Assembly (NCBI RefSeq): GCF_024347295.1
Contig: NZ_AP025458.1
Coordinates: 2,852,001 to 2,916,000 of the forward strand
Length of the DNA stretch: 64,000 bases
Origin: Vibrio artabrorum
GTDB lineage: Bacteria > Pseudomonadota > Gammaproteobacteria > Enterobacterales > Vibrionaceae
Direction of reading: 5' to 3'
Below, piece by piece: positions 43,229-52,878 of the stretch (position 1 is its first letter; every line of letters starts with the position of its first letter). A program made the position numbers and the translations under genes. The notes under the pieces are model-generated. The model did not search any database, was not told the origin of the DNA, and saw nothing but the letters and a program-made list of their open reading frames with translations.

Positions 43229-45256
43229 TTATCCCTCTTGTTTTGCCATTCTCTGTTGCTTCATCTTGCGAATATAAGCAAGCACCTCCGCATAACGGAC
43301 TTCAATAGGATCAGATGCAGTTAATGATGGTTCTCGTTGATGTTCTTTACTGAAAGCTTTAATTCTAGGCCATAGCATCACAGCTTCTTCTTCTGAGACT
43401 TTGGCTTGACTGGCTCTTACCGTCTCTTGAATCGTCTTCAACATTGCGGCATTTACAGACTTAGATAATATTTCATAAGCACCATGAAACGGGTTTACAG
43501 CATCTATCAAGTCAATATCTAAATTTTCAATGTTGACGAACTTATCACCCATCTTAATAAATTGCCGACTCGCACCAGAATCATTATTCCCAGGCTGATT
43601 ATTTTTACCATGTCCTGATGTTGAGCCATCATCGATATCAGCATCATCTGGCAAATCTTTTTCATCGATAACACCACCATGTTGACCAATATACAGGCTC
43701 TGAAGAACCCCTGAGCGAACCTGCTCAATCTCATGCTCTTCCAAGTCTGGATATAAAGTTTGAATCACAGAAGGTAGCTCTATTTCATTGATAACTTCTG
43801 GCGGTGTTGTTTCGGTAATGACACCTTTTACAACAGGTTCTTTTGCCATTAATGCCGACAATATTTCGCCTTTATCACCATTTAAAATATCTAGAACTTT
43901 CTGGGATACTGGTGTAGCTGTGTCATCGATGATAAGAGTGTTGGCTGGTAACTCCCCTTGCCATTGAGAACGAGGTTTAAACTGAATACTTGGAGCCAAA
44001 ATCTGCTCCATAAGTAACGATGTAGTAATCGCTTTAAGCATATTGTTAACCGATACCTTAACATCGTCGTCTTGCGCATCCGGTTGAGCGATTAGGTTCG
44101 TAAACTGGGCGTGTGTTTTACCTTTACCATCACGAGTTGCTCGACCAATGATCTGAACAATTTCGGTCATTGAACTACGATAGCCGATGGTTAGAACATG
44201 TTCACAGAACGGCCAGTCAAACCCTTCTTTTGCCATCCCCAAAGCGATAATGATGTCCATCTGTTCAGCAGACTCGATATCTCTTAAATGTGCTTGAACT
44301 TTAGGGCGCAGGTGAACGTTATCGTCAACTAAATTGGCAACCAACAGAGTTCGCCCTGTTTGCTTGCATTTTACTTGGTATATACCGGTGTTGGGATCTT
44401 GCAGAATAACTTCGCCAAGCACTTCAAGAATTTGGTCGACTTCCATGTGCTTATCTTTGGTCGATTCGCCAGAATTCACGTTAGGGATATGAATGATGGT
44501 TTTTTTAGAAGGGTCAAGAATTGATGGCAAAGCCTCTACATAAGGGCCTTGATAAAAGTGATAGCCAATACCCAATGTTTTTAAATAGTTATAGCCATTT
44601 AACTGTTCATAGTAGGTGTATGTTACCTTAGTAAACTTTGCTTCATCTTCTGGCAATAAAATAGGTATTGTATCTCCACGGAAATACGAACCAGTCATCG
44701 CTAGAATGTGAGCAGAAGAGCCATTCATCAAGACATCGATAAGATTCCCTAATCGACTATTCTCATCTGCAGACACATGATGAAATTCATCTATAGCGAC
44801 AAGACAATTATCGAAATCTGTCGGAGACAACTTGTCGAATACACTGCGCAATGTTGAGTGCGTACAAACCAATGTTTGTTCTTCGCTCTCCATGAAACGC
44901 TTAAATGCGTTCGTTTTGCCTGATTCACTACCGCTGATACATAGATTGTATTCTGGCTTAATCGTCCAATCAGAGAAGAATCCATATTCGGTCAAATTGG
45001 TATCTTTAAATGAACCGCCAATAGACATTTCAGGAACGGCGACAATCACTTTTCTCAGCCCCTGATGAATCAGTTTATCCAACCCTAAAAACATCAAAGC
45101 ACGAGATTTCCCAGAGGCCGGAGGTGCTTTAATCAAAAGATACTGATTATCACGTTGGGCGAATGCCCGCGCCTGCATTTCACGCATCCCCATGTCGTTA
45201 TGATGCGTACTTTGCCCAGTTTGTTTATAACTGACTTCCAAAATATTGTTATTCAT
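43229..45256 (-). CDS. DEAD/DEAH-box superfamily 2 helicase, YeeB-like
   Basis: 675 aa. Walker A APPASGKS (44-51), DEFHH motif II (156-160), motif III-like MTGS (about 187-190), and motif VI QIIGRATRDGKG (368-379) show an SF2 ATPase with both RecA lobes. The C-terminal 270 residues are a less conserved arm, with a low-complexity stretch (DDGSTSGHGKNNQPGNND) at about 550-570. Such helicases translocate on DNA for restriction-type systems. It is second in the operon, 31 bp after the methylase stop. Confidence 0.85.
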   Translation of the reverse strand: MNNNILEVSYKQTGQSTHHNDMGMREMQARAFAQRDNQYLLIKAPPASGKSRALMFLGLDKLIHQGLRKVIVAVPEMSIGGSFKDTNLTEYGFFSDWTIKPEYNLCISGSESGKTNAFKRFMESEEQTLVCTHSTLRSVFDKLSPTDFDNCLVAIDEFHHVSADENSRLGNLIDVLMNGSSAHILAMTGSYFRGDTIPILLPEDEAKFTKVTYTYYEQLNGYNYLKTLGIGYHFYQGPYVEALPSILDPSKKTIIHIPNVNSGESTKDKHMEVDQILEVLGEVILQDPNTGIYQVKCKQTGRTLLVANLVDDNVHLRPKVQAHLRDIESAEQMDIIIALGMAKEGFDWPFCEHVLTIGYRSSMTEIVQIIGRATRDGKGKTHAQFTNLIAQPDAQDDDVKVSVNNMLKAITTSLLMEQILAPSIQFKPRSQWQGELPANTLIIDDTATPVSQKVLDILNGDKGEILSALMAKEPVVKGVITETTPPEVINEIELPSVIQTLYPDLEEHEIEQVRSGVLQSLYIGQHGGVIDEKDLPDDADIDDGSTSGHGKNNQPGNNDSGASRQFIKMGDKFVNIENLDIDLIDAVNPFHGAYEILSKSVNAAMLKTIQETVRASQAKVSEEEAVMLWPRIKAFSKEHQREPSLTASDPIEVRYAEVLAYIRKMKQQRMAKQEG

Positions 45257-45287
45257 TCCTTCAAACCTTTTGCCAACTAAATTGAAC

Positions 45288-47969
45288 TTATTTTTCTTTT
45301 ATAGCGACCAACTCTTCATAGCGAGCCAATAGGCAGCTTAAACGGTCAGCAGTATTTCTAAATGGTCTATCCTGATAAAGTTTATCAACCGCTTCATCTA
45401 ATTCTTGATGAGCAATTTGTAATTCTGGCGGCATTTTTTCTGGGTCATACAACTCAGCTAAGGTTTTTCCAGGATAGTCCTCTCTTGAAAAGAGCACATT
45501 TTCAGCAAGCCTTTCAATTTGAGAACGCTGTTCTTCAGTAACTTCCGGCCACGGGAAAGAGTTATATACAACTGAAGCTGTATATCGATAATCACTTTTC
45601 AAACGCCCTGCGACGAGACGCATCCAATCGTTATGGATTATCGAAGTCAATATACCAAATTCAAAAAGCCCCCCGTCAGGAACAATGTAGTTTAGATTTG
45701 TAGATATTACATCAGAGTTAAAAAAACCGATTGGTATGTATTTTCGTCTTTCAGAAGATACACTTGGAATCAAAATAAAACTGTCCGGATTATTTAAATC
45801 CCTAAACTGATGTGGTCTTTGAGCAAGCTTTTGAGCTCCTTTGTCAGGGCTAGCAGTCCTCACTTCCTCAACCTTTTTTACCCGTTCAACTACATAAGGC
45901 ATGGACTTTAATTCAGGTTCTTGGATATCAGCTAGCCAAAGACACCATCTTTCTTTTCCATTTAAGAACTCGGTAGCTCCCATTACTTTTTTTATCCATT
46001 GAGCAGCTTTAGGTTCTTTTTCTAGAAGGAGCTCATATTCTGAACGCTCTAAGAGTAAGTGACCGCCATCATTAGGTTTGTTACCAAACAATAATGGTGG
46101 AACATTATCGGACAATATTTTTCTGTGAGCCGATACCCAAGTATTATTACCTTCTGTCAAATAAGGACTAATATTCTTAACAGACTTACAATGCCATTCA
46201 CCATCAATCATTTGGTAAAGAGAGCGACTTTTAGCTCTTCCAGATAAACCAACGATAACAACATGAACAGCAGCCTTATCACGTGCATTATTTGCCCATG
46301 TGAATGTCGGATAGGCAATTTGAATATGTAATCCCAATTTAAAAATTTGAGGCCACAATGTTCCAACTTGTTCACCCTGACATATTGAATTGGTTGATAC
46401 TAGAGCCAATTCAGCTTTAGATGCTTCAATAAATTTTGCACCTTTCCAGAACCAACATGCTACGTAATCAAGTGTGCCGAGTGATTTAAAATCAGCAAAC
46501 ACTCGTTTCATATCTTCACGCTGTTCACTTGAACGACCAACAGTACCGTGAAATGGTGGGTTACCGATTACATAAACTTCGTCTTCCGATGTTTTAGGAC
46601 AAACCTCTTTCCAGTTAAGTTTTAAACTGTTTCCACTAACAATCTTACCTGTTGCTTTTAATGGTAAAGCGGGTTCTGCAGGACCAATATGTTCTTCCCA
46701 CTGCTTATTGATTTGGTGCTCTGCAAGCCAAAGTGAAAGGCGTGCAATCTCACAGGCAAAATCATCAAGCTCGATACCATAAAACTGATCCAGATGAATA
46801 TTGCTCATGAAAAAACTTTGGTCGATTTTCATCAACGCTTTAATAACGTCAATTTCAAGGAGTCTGAGTTCTTTATAAGCAATGATCAGGAAGTTGCCAG
46901 AACCACATGCGGGGTCAAAGACCTTGATTTGGCTTAATCGAACAAGTAGACGTTTAAGACCATTTATACTGGAGCGTTGTTTTTCCAGTTCGGAGCGAAG
47001 TGAATCAAGAAACAGAGGCTGAATCACTTTCATAATATTACTGTAGGATGTGTAGTGCTGACCTAGGCGAGCTCGCTGATCGACATCAATCACAGCCTGA
47101 AACATGCTGCCGAAAATATCAGGGTTAATAGCACTCCAATCTTCCATCCCACATTCAATAAGAATACGGCGTCCTTTTTTACCTAACGTTGGTATCGGTT
47201 CGTCACTAGAGAACAAGCCACCGTTAACATATGGGAAATCAGTAAGATGTTTAGGTAGGTGCTGACGGAGATCGCTACCATCAGGACTATTCATTACTGA
47301 AAATAGATGATAAAGAAACTGGTCTAAATTACTTCCATCTTCTTCCGTACAACTTTTGATAGCAGAAGTAAATTGACCTTTTTGCTTGAAAATACCGGTA
47401 TCTTCAGCAAATAAGCAAAACAATAACCGTGTAAGAAACACGTTTAGCGCATGAATATCTTCTGGTTTACTTAAGTGATTGTTCACACGGATTAAGTCGA
47501 ACAGCTTACCCATTTTGACTGCAGCCTTTACATCTGCAGGCTTTTCGCTGTTCAAAATAGCCTTTTCTAAGCCAACTAGTGGCAGGAAGAAACTGTAGTT
47601 GCGATGCAGCACTTCAAAGTCAATATCCAACCGTTCACTGGTTGCCGTATCCCACGCAAGAAAACGTTCGAAATCGGTAGTCAGAATAAAGCGGATTTTG
47701 TTCTTAGCTATCGATGGATCGTCAATACGTTCATCCAATACGGCATCAATATCCTGACCTTCTTCTACTGGAAAATAATAAAGTTTATTCTTCAGCCCAA
47801 CATGGCCTGGAATCTTAGCCACATTGCGAGCACCGCCCTGACGAACCTGAGTAATCGTTGCCTTGGGGAAATTAAAGGCTGTTAGGAATCCATATATAAA
47901 TTCATTGGTATCTACTGATTCAACAAGAGATTCAAGTTGTTCAAAAATCTTTGCCTGATTGACGGCCAT
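45288..47969 (-). CDS. MmeI/YeeA-like adenine-specific DNA methyltransferase
   Basis: 893 aa from the ATG at 47969 (MAVNQAKIFEQLESLV), which has an AAGGAAA ribosome site; an extension of 20 residues was rejected. SAM-binding motif I FDPACGSGNF (351-360) and catalytic NPPF (470-473) mark an N6-adenine gamma-class enzyme. A helical spacer (about 160-340) precedes, and a target-recognition-like C-terminal part (about 640-850) follows. The N-terminal region lacks a clear PD-(D/E)XK motif that I can see, so it may be methylase only, unlike MmeI itself. It heads the operon. Confidence 0.85.
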   Translation of the reverse strand: MAVNQAKIFEQLESLVESVDTNEFIYGFLTAFNFPKATITQVRQGGARNVAKIPGHVGLKNKLYYFPVEEGQDIDAVLDERIDDPSIAKNKIRFILTTDFERFLAWDTATSERLDIDFEVLHRNYSFFLPLVGLEKAILNSEKPADVKAAVKMGKLFDLIRVNNHLSKPEDIHALNVFLTRLLFCLFAEDTGIFKQKGQFTSAIKSCTEEDGSNLDQFLYHLFSVMNSPDGSDLRQHLPKHLTDFPYVNGGLFSSDEPIPTLGKKGRRILIECGMEDWSAINPDIFGSMFQAVIDVDQRARLGQHYTSYSNIMKVIQPLFLDSLRSELEKQRSSINGLKRLLVRLSQIKVFDPACGSGNFLIIAYKELRLLEIDVIKALMKIDQSFFMSNIHLDQFYGIELDDFACEIARLSLWLAEHQINKQWEEHIGPAEPALPLKATGKIVSGNSLKLNWKEVCPKTSEDEVYVIGNPPFHGTVGRSSEQREDMKRVFADFKSLGTLDYVACWFWKGAKFIEASKAELALVSTNSICQGEQVGTLWPQIFKLGLHIQIAYPTFTWANNARDKAAVHVVIVGLSGRAKSRSLYQMIDGEWHCKSVKNISPYLTEGNNTWVSAHRKILSDNVPPLLFGNKPNDGGHLLLERSEYELLLEKEPKAAQWIKKVMGATEFLNGKERWCLWLADIQEPELKSMPYVVERVKKVEEVRTASPDKGAQKLAQRPHQFRDLNNPDSFILIPSVSSERRKYIPIGFFNSDVISTNLNYIVPDGGLFEFGILTSIIHNDWMRLVAGRLKSDYRYTASVVYNSFPWPEVTEEQRSQIERLAENVLFSREDYPGKTLAELYDPEKMPPELQIAHQELDEAVDKLYQDRPFRNTADRLSCLLARYEELVAIKEK

Positions 47970-48027
47970 GCCTTTTCCTTTATGAAAGCTGCTAATCTGC
48001 AATTCAGTAGCAATCTTGTCTAACGGC

Positions 48028-48054
48028 AATCAATTCTTATCAAAGGAATTGATT
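48028..48054. promoter_or_regulatory. Perfect 9-bp inverted repeat upstream of the methylase operon
   Basis: AATCAATTC and GAATTGATT arms with a 9-bp spacer, 59 bp upstream of the methylase start codon. Centre spacing of about 1.7 helical turns suits a dimeric regulator (inference). The remaining intergenic stretch to 48355 (about 300 bp) separates the two divergent defence operons and shows no gene. Confidence 0.5.
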
Positions 48055-48355
48055 TCCTTTTAAAAATGCTACCAATTATACATCAAGTCAGTTATGCAAT
48101 CCCATGAGTCGTATCAGATAAACCGCTCATTGATACGTTCACTCCCCCCTCATGACTAGCTAATGACTTAAGTCTCTGTAGATATTGTTCAAACCTTTAC
48201 ACGAGAGGTTAATCAACTCTTTCTTATGTGTGTGGTGTTATATTGGTGATAATTATGGAGACGACTATTCGTTACTACCAAAAAATAGTCAGCAAAAAAC
48301 CTGCCATAAGATCGTGTAGCAACTGGCACAACAATCATTGTTTAGAAGGTTATAA

Positions 48356-49531
48356 ATGGAAGACTTAGCAAAGGAAGAATTGTTTTCTCAGATAGAAGAA
48401 CACTTAAAGTGCAGTGAACAAAGTTGGCTGTTGGGTGCAGGAATTAGCTTCGATGCTAAATTACCTTTGATGTCTCCCTTAACCAACAAAGTTAAAAAAG
48501 ACTTGGAAAACAAGCATGAAGAGTTGTTCAACGATATTGTTGTTCCTTTGTTCAATGAATTACCGCTGGAATGCCATATAGAACACGTACTCAGTCACCT
48601 AGGCGATTATGCTGCTTTAGCGGAAAGAAACAAGGAAAAGAAGACAACGATTAATGGCAAAGAAATAGAGTTATCTCATCTTGAAGACATCCATTACGCC
48701 ATTTTGGAATCTATTTCTAACGTTATTAGATGTGGTTATGTCGAAGATAAAGACGGTAACACAGTTGAAGAAGGTACATTATCTGAACCAATTGTTGATA
48801 TCGAGGCTCACCTAAATTTCATTAATATGCTTTTCAACCATGCATCCGCTGGAGTTTATGAAAGAAGAAAAACGGTCAATATTTTTACTACCAATTATGA
48901 CACTTTATTGGAAGACGCTTTAGCTCTGAATAAAGTTCCGTACTGGGACGGATTTGCAGGAGGCGCTGTAGCACATAGAACTCAACGATACGGCGAGCCT
49001 ATTCCTTTGAACGGTCAACGCGCCAACGTAATAAAAATGCATGGTTCTATAGACTGGTTTCTATGTGAAAAAGGTTATGTATGGCGAGTTAGAGATAATG
49101 ACCGCTACCCAGAAGTAAACCGTAGAGTTTTAATCTATCCCCAAGCGACAAAATATGTTGCAACTCAGCAAGACCCTTTTTCGGCACAATTTGATCTGTT
49201 TAGGAAGACTCTAAATTCCAATAGCAGTAATGTTCTCGCTGTATGCGGCTATAGCTTTGGTGATGAACACATTAATAACGAAATCGAATTTGCTTTGTCT
49301 AAAGAAGAAAATAAAACAGTACTCATCGCATTCTTGGAATGTAGAGATCAAACCCTCCCTAATTGCATTGAGAAATGGCGCAATTCAAGTTTTGGTCGAA
49401 GGGTTATCATCGCATCCTTACATGGTTTGTATGTGGGCAATGAAGGACCATTTACAAGAAAGGATGGCGATGACTATTGGTGGACTTTCAAAGGTGTCAC
49501 ATCAATATTAGAAAATGGATGCGAGGTATAA
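48356..49531 (+). CDS. SIR2-family NAD-hydrolase-like effector
   Basis: 391 aa. SIR2 landmarks: GAGIS (27-31) for NAD binding, TTNYDTLLED (178-187), KMHGSIDW with the catalytic His (about 229), and the closing strand CGYSFGDEHIN (297-307). Defence SIR2 domains of this type degrade NAD+ to stop infection (established for ThsA, DSR and SIR2-HerA). It is followed at once by a HerA ATPase gene, which defines the SIR2-HerA pair. Start ATG at 48356. Confidence 0.88.
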   Translation: MEDLAKEELFSQIEEHLKCSEQSWLLGAGISFDAKLPLMSPLTNKVKKDLENKHEELFNDIVVPLFNELPLECHIEHVLSHLGDYAALAERNKEKKTTINGKEIELSHLEDIHYAILESISNVIRCGYVEDKDGNTVEEGTLSEPIVDIEAHLNFINMLFNHASAGVYERRKTVNIFTTNYDTLLEDALALNKVPYWDGFAGGAVAHRTQRYGEPIPLNGQRANVIKMHGSIDWFLCEKGYVWRVRDNDRYPEVNRRVLIYPQATKYVATQQDPFSAQFDLFRKTLNSNSSNVLAVCGYSFGDEHINNEIEFALSKEENKTVLIAFLECRDQTLPNCIEKWRNSSFGRRVIIASLHGLYVGNEGPFTRKDGDDYWWTFKGVTSILENGCEV

Positions 49532-49532
49532 C

Positions 49533-51365
49533 ATGTTCACACCAGTTGACGAGTTGAGAATAGGACAAGTTGTTGAAGTATCAGGCACCAATATTAAAGT
49601 TGAGATATCTGATAAAATTTCCGAGTTGAATCGAACTTTTGATGGACGAGTTTATTCGATAGGACAAATAGGAAGCATGGTTAAGATTCACTATGGCCGA
49701 AAAGTGATTTTTGGCTTAGTAACCATGCTTAGAATGCGTTCAGAGGAATTAATTGAAGCTGGTAAACCAGTTAATGCAGATGCCGATCAGCGAGTAATGG
49801 AAGTTCAATTATTAGCTGAAGGTAGCTGGAATGCTGTTAAGGAAAAACTAAGCTTTCGCCGTGGTATTAAAACCTATCCTCTACCACAACAAGGCGTATT
49901 TCTTCTAACAAGTGAAGAAATAGCCTGTGTGTATCGCTCAGCTGAAGGAACAAGAGATGAAGAGGTCGATCCATTAGTTCCTTTCGCAACATACAGTGCA
50001 TCGGAGTCAACTGCTTGCAGAGCTAATATTAATAAGATGTTTGGTATGCATTGTGCCGTTCTGGGATCAACAGGCTCTGGTAAATCAGGTACGGTAGCAG
50101 CCATTATTCACAGTGTTCTTTCCCATAAGCACAACCAAGTAGAGCTATCACCACAAATAGTAATCATCGACCCACATGGAGAATATGGTACAGCATTTAA
50201 AGAAAGAGCTATTCAATATCGTGCATACAATATTGCGGCTGGGCAAGATGAACAAGAGGAAATAAAACTCCCTTACTGGTTAATGTCTAGTGATGAATTT
50301 ACTAATTTGGTAATTGGAAAAACAGAACATAGTGCTACTAGCCAAAATAACGTGGTTCAAAAGGCTCTCGCACATGCCCGGATGGTGGCATGTGGTATTG
50401 TGAAGCCTTGCCCTAATGAGTTTGGTACTGATGCGCTGGTTCATCTAATTAATATGGATGACCCGGATTTATGTGACGATAAAGATACGTCTGATATCTT
50501 AGAGTTTGACCGTGACAAACCGAGACCTTTTTCTTTGGACGAATTTGAAAACTATGTCCGATACATACAAGGAGGCAGAATAAACAAAGGTAAGCATGAG
50601 AGTTTAACTAATTCAGATTTAGCCAAATCTCCAGTTCCCTCTGTACTTGAGAAATTGAAAGTTCTTCGTAGAGATACTCGTTTGGCATTTATGATGAAAA
50701 ACTGGGCAAACAATGGTGATATAAAATTGCATCAAGTTCTAAATCAATTTGTTGGGGCACCTCAACAAGCAGGTAAAGATATCAGAATTATTGATATTTC
50801 TGGCCTGCCTAACGAAGTCGCAGGACCTCTAGCAGCATTAATAGCTAGATTACTTTTTCAATACAAAGTGTTCCAAACTCAAGATGAAAAAGAAAAAGAT
50901 CCCATTCTATTGGTATGCGAGGAAGCCCACCGATACGTTCCAGATCATGGGGAGGCTCAATACGCAGCTGCGCAGGGAGCGATACGACGGATTGCGCGAG
51001 AAGGTCGAAAATATGGCATAGGATTGATGTTGGTAAGTCAACGACCTGCCGATGTTGACAGCACTGTAATATCTCAATGTGGTACATGGGTAGTATTAAG
51101 GCTTACAAACTCTGCTGACCAGCAGCATGTCGCTCGCTTCTTACCTGATGGTCTATCCGGGATGGTTGGAGCCTTACCTATCTTGTCTCAGCAGGAAGCC
51201 ATTTTTGTTGGGGAAGGGGCCGCTTTACCCTGTAGAGTTAAAGTTAAAGATTTGAAAGAAGATCAGTTACCTAAATCTAGTACCATTCCGTTTGCTTCTG
51301 GTTGGTCAAAAGGTCGATTAGATCTAGAAGAACTTGAAGATATATCTCGAAGAATGTGTTCTTAA
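49533..51365 (+). CDS. HerA-family hexameric ATPase/translocase
   Basis: 610 aa from the ATG at 49533, 1 bp after the SIR2 stop with GCGAGGT just upstream; an earlier in-frame ATG at 49515 would overlap. N-terminal HAS-barrel (about 5-65), Walker A GSTGSGKSG (178-186), IIDPHGEYG (211-219), Walker B LLVCEEAHRYVP (459-470) and SQRPADVD with sensor residues. HerA forms hexamers that assemble with the SIR2 protein into a supramolecular NADase complex (known for this pair). Confidence 0.9.
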   Translation: MFTPVDELRIGQVVEVSGTNIKVEISDKISELNRTFDGRVYSIGQIGSMVKIHYGRKVIFGLVTMLRMRSEELIEAGKPVNADADQRVMEVQLLAEGSWNAVKEKLSFRRGIKTYPLPQQGVFLLTSEEIACVYRSAEGTRDEEVDPLVPFATYSASESTACRANINKMFGMHCAVLGSTGSGKSGTVAAIIHSVLSHKHNQVELSPQIVIIDPHGEYGTAFKERAIQYRAYNIAAGQDEQEEIKLPYWLMSSDEFTNLVIGKTEHSATSQNNVVQKALAHARMVACGIVKPCPNEFGTDALVHLINMDDPDLCDDKDTSDILEFDRDKPRPFSLDEFENYVRYIQGGRINKGKHESLTNSDLAKSPVPSVLEKLKVLRRDTRLAFMMKNWANNGDIKLHQVLNQFVGAPQQAGKDIRIIDISGLPNEVAGPLAALIARLLFQYKVFQTQDEKEKDPILLVCEEAHRYVPDHGEAQYAAAQGAIRRIAREGRKYGIGLMLVSQRPADVDSTVISQCGTWVVLRLTNSADQQHVARFLPDGLSGMVGALPILSQQEAIFVGEGAALPCRVKVKDLKEDQLPKSSTIPFASGWSKGRLDLEELEDISRRMCS

Positions 51366-51377
51366 GTTAAGTAGGAT

Positions 51378-51425
51378 GCAATCTGTTAATTTATAAGCCA
51401 TGATTCAATAAAACTAACAGATTGC
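51378..51425. repeat. Perfect 11-bp inverted repeat after HerA
   Basis: GCAATCTGTTA (51378-51388) and TAACAGATTGC (51415-51425) flank a 26-nt loop. It sits 13 bp after the HerA stop and 54 bp before the cREC gene. There is no T-run after it, so it is not a standard terminator. Could stabilise the 3' end of the mRNA or be a recombination scar (inference). Confidence 0.7.
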
Positions 51426-51478
51426 TCCAAAATCAGGTTTGCGCTGCAGAACGACCCCCATAAAATAAGACCTAGAAA

Positions 51479-51775
51479 ATGAAAGTTTACCTTGATGATG
51501 AACGACCAACTCCGGAAGGATGGCATAGGGTTTACTGGCCTGAAGAGGCCATTGCCATTTTGAAGCAAGGACATGTTACTGAAATAAGCCTCGATCATGA
51601 TCTTGGCAACGATGAACACGGCACTGGCTATGATGTTGTTTTATGGATTGAAGAGGCGGTTGCAACTCAAGGTTTTCAACCACCGGTTATACGAGTTCAC
51701 AGCGCTAATTCATCTGCAAGGCAGAAAATGGAGTTTGGGATTGCCAATATCAAACGTTTGAATATGTTGGGTTAA
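51479..51775 (+). CDS. Cyclic-phosphate-processing receiver-like (cREC) protein
   Basis: 98 aa. Receiver-fold hallmarks: acidic pair in VYLDDERPTPEGW (3-15), central DHDLGNDEHGTGYDVV (about 40-55) and a late VIRVHSANSSA strand (about 71-81). This matches the cREC family, proposed by comparative genomics to act on cyclic phosphates of RNA or nucleotides rather than as a phosphoacceptor. It lies 113 bp after HerA on the same strand and may or may not be co-transcribed. The DDERP and DHDLG motifs are clear; the function is only predicted. Confidence 0.7.
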   Translation: MKVYLDDERPTPEGWHRVYWPEEAIAILKQGHVTEISLDHDLGNDEHGTGYDVVLWIEEAVATQGFQPPVIRVHSANSSARQKMEFGIANIKRLNMLG

Positions 51776-51897
51776 CACCACATGACATGTATTACAGCGC
51801 TACCTGATATAGGAATAGAGGTTTCAAGAACAGAATCGCAATCTTGATCTGCAACGACGAAAATTGAAAGCATATCTATGAATCACACAGTTAAGAT

Positions 51898-52764
51898 TCA
51901 AAATAATCGGTACGGAGATACGTTCAGCTCACTGTTTTTAAGGTAATAATCGTCCCAGCCACGAGTATCAAATGGAACTTGTTTACCTTGTATATCTATA
52001 TGCAAATAACCTAGCTTTGCACCAACAACAGCTTTCGAACGAGCAATTGGCATCACAATCGCGTCTATCATCTTTTGAGCATCAGATTTTGAAGCGGGTT
52101 TATATACCAAAGCTACTTTATTACCTATCTTCATACACTTACGGCTAAAGGTTATATGTTTATCACCAACTTTACCATAAGCCTGACTTCTAAGTTTGCC
52201 TAATTCACATGTTGGTTTCTCTAAATTGACAACCCCAAATCGAACACCATAGTCAGTGTATTGATTTTCTCGGTTCGCATATAAAATAGCGATCAAATCG
52301 TCATTAGCACTGAATGCCGGATAAAATGAATGTGACTCTTTCATCCAAAAACTATCCAGTTGTGTCGGCCGGTTGAACTCTAAGTTGTATCCATACTTCG
52401 CACTTGCTACGAATCCATCACCGTTGAATTTTAACTGGCGACCAGTTGGCTTTTGATTCAATGAACCACGTTCAGGATCAACGAATCTTGCATTTCGCGT
52501 TTGAAGTGAACCATCGCGGTTGAAATACTCTCTGAGCCGGTACAACCCGTTTTCCAGTGTATGAGAACTTATCGAACCATCATCAAAGTGAGTAAACTTT
52601 TCTTCTTTATCATTCACGTAAAATGTCGGCTTTGGCGACGTGTTGTCATTGGCTTGAACACAAGGTTCCCCCAAACACATTGCTACTTTTTTCTCGCTCG
52701 TTGTTGAGCATCCACTGAGAGCCAATATAGACAGCCCAATTACAAACAACCCCTGCTTTTTCAT
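51898..52764 (-). CDS. Putative lipoprotein
   Basis: 288 aa with a lipobox LALSGC (lipidated Cys19) after MKKQGLFVIGLSI. The sequence between residues 45 and 130 (FTHFDDGSISSHTLENGLYRLREYFNRDGSLQ) looks like MORN/toxin-immunity style beta strands, but no family can be named. It ends in an acidic/aromatic tail. The next gene upstream also encodes a lipoprotein (114 bp gap from its stop to this start), possibly a pair. No motif links it to the defence genes. Confidence 0.65.
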   Translation of the reverse strand: MKKQGLFVIGLSILALSGCSTTSEKKVAMCLGEPCVQANDNTSPKPTFYVNDKEEKFTHFDDGSISSHTLENGLYRLREYFNRDGSLQTRNARFVDPERGSLNQKPTGRQLKFNGDGFVASAKYGYNLEFNRPTQLDSFWMKESHSFYPAFSANDDLIAILYANRENQYTDYGVRFGVVNLEKPTCELGKLRSQAYGKVGDKHITFSRKCMKIGNKVALVYKPASKSDAQKMIDAIVMPIARSKAVVGAKLGYLHIDIQGKQVPFDTRGWDDYYLKNSELNVSPYRLF

Positions 52765-52878
52765 AAATTACATTCACCTTTTTATTTTAAACCTAATAAA
52801 CAACCTATCTTTGTATCCATCTGTTTTTTATTAGATTTTACCTTGCGATAAAATAAGACTCTGCCGTTAATCACCCTC

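Noticed and set aside
43519..44985. Several 60-90 codon frames inside the helicase gene
   Set aside because: Overlap the clear helicase frame; no ribosome sites or motifs.
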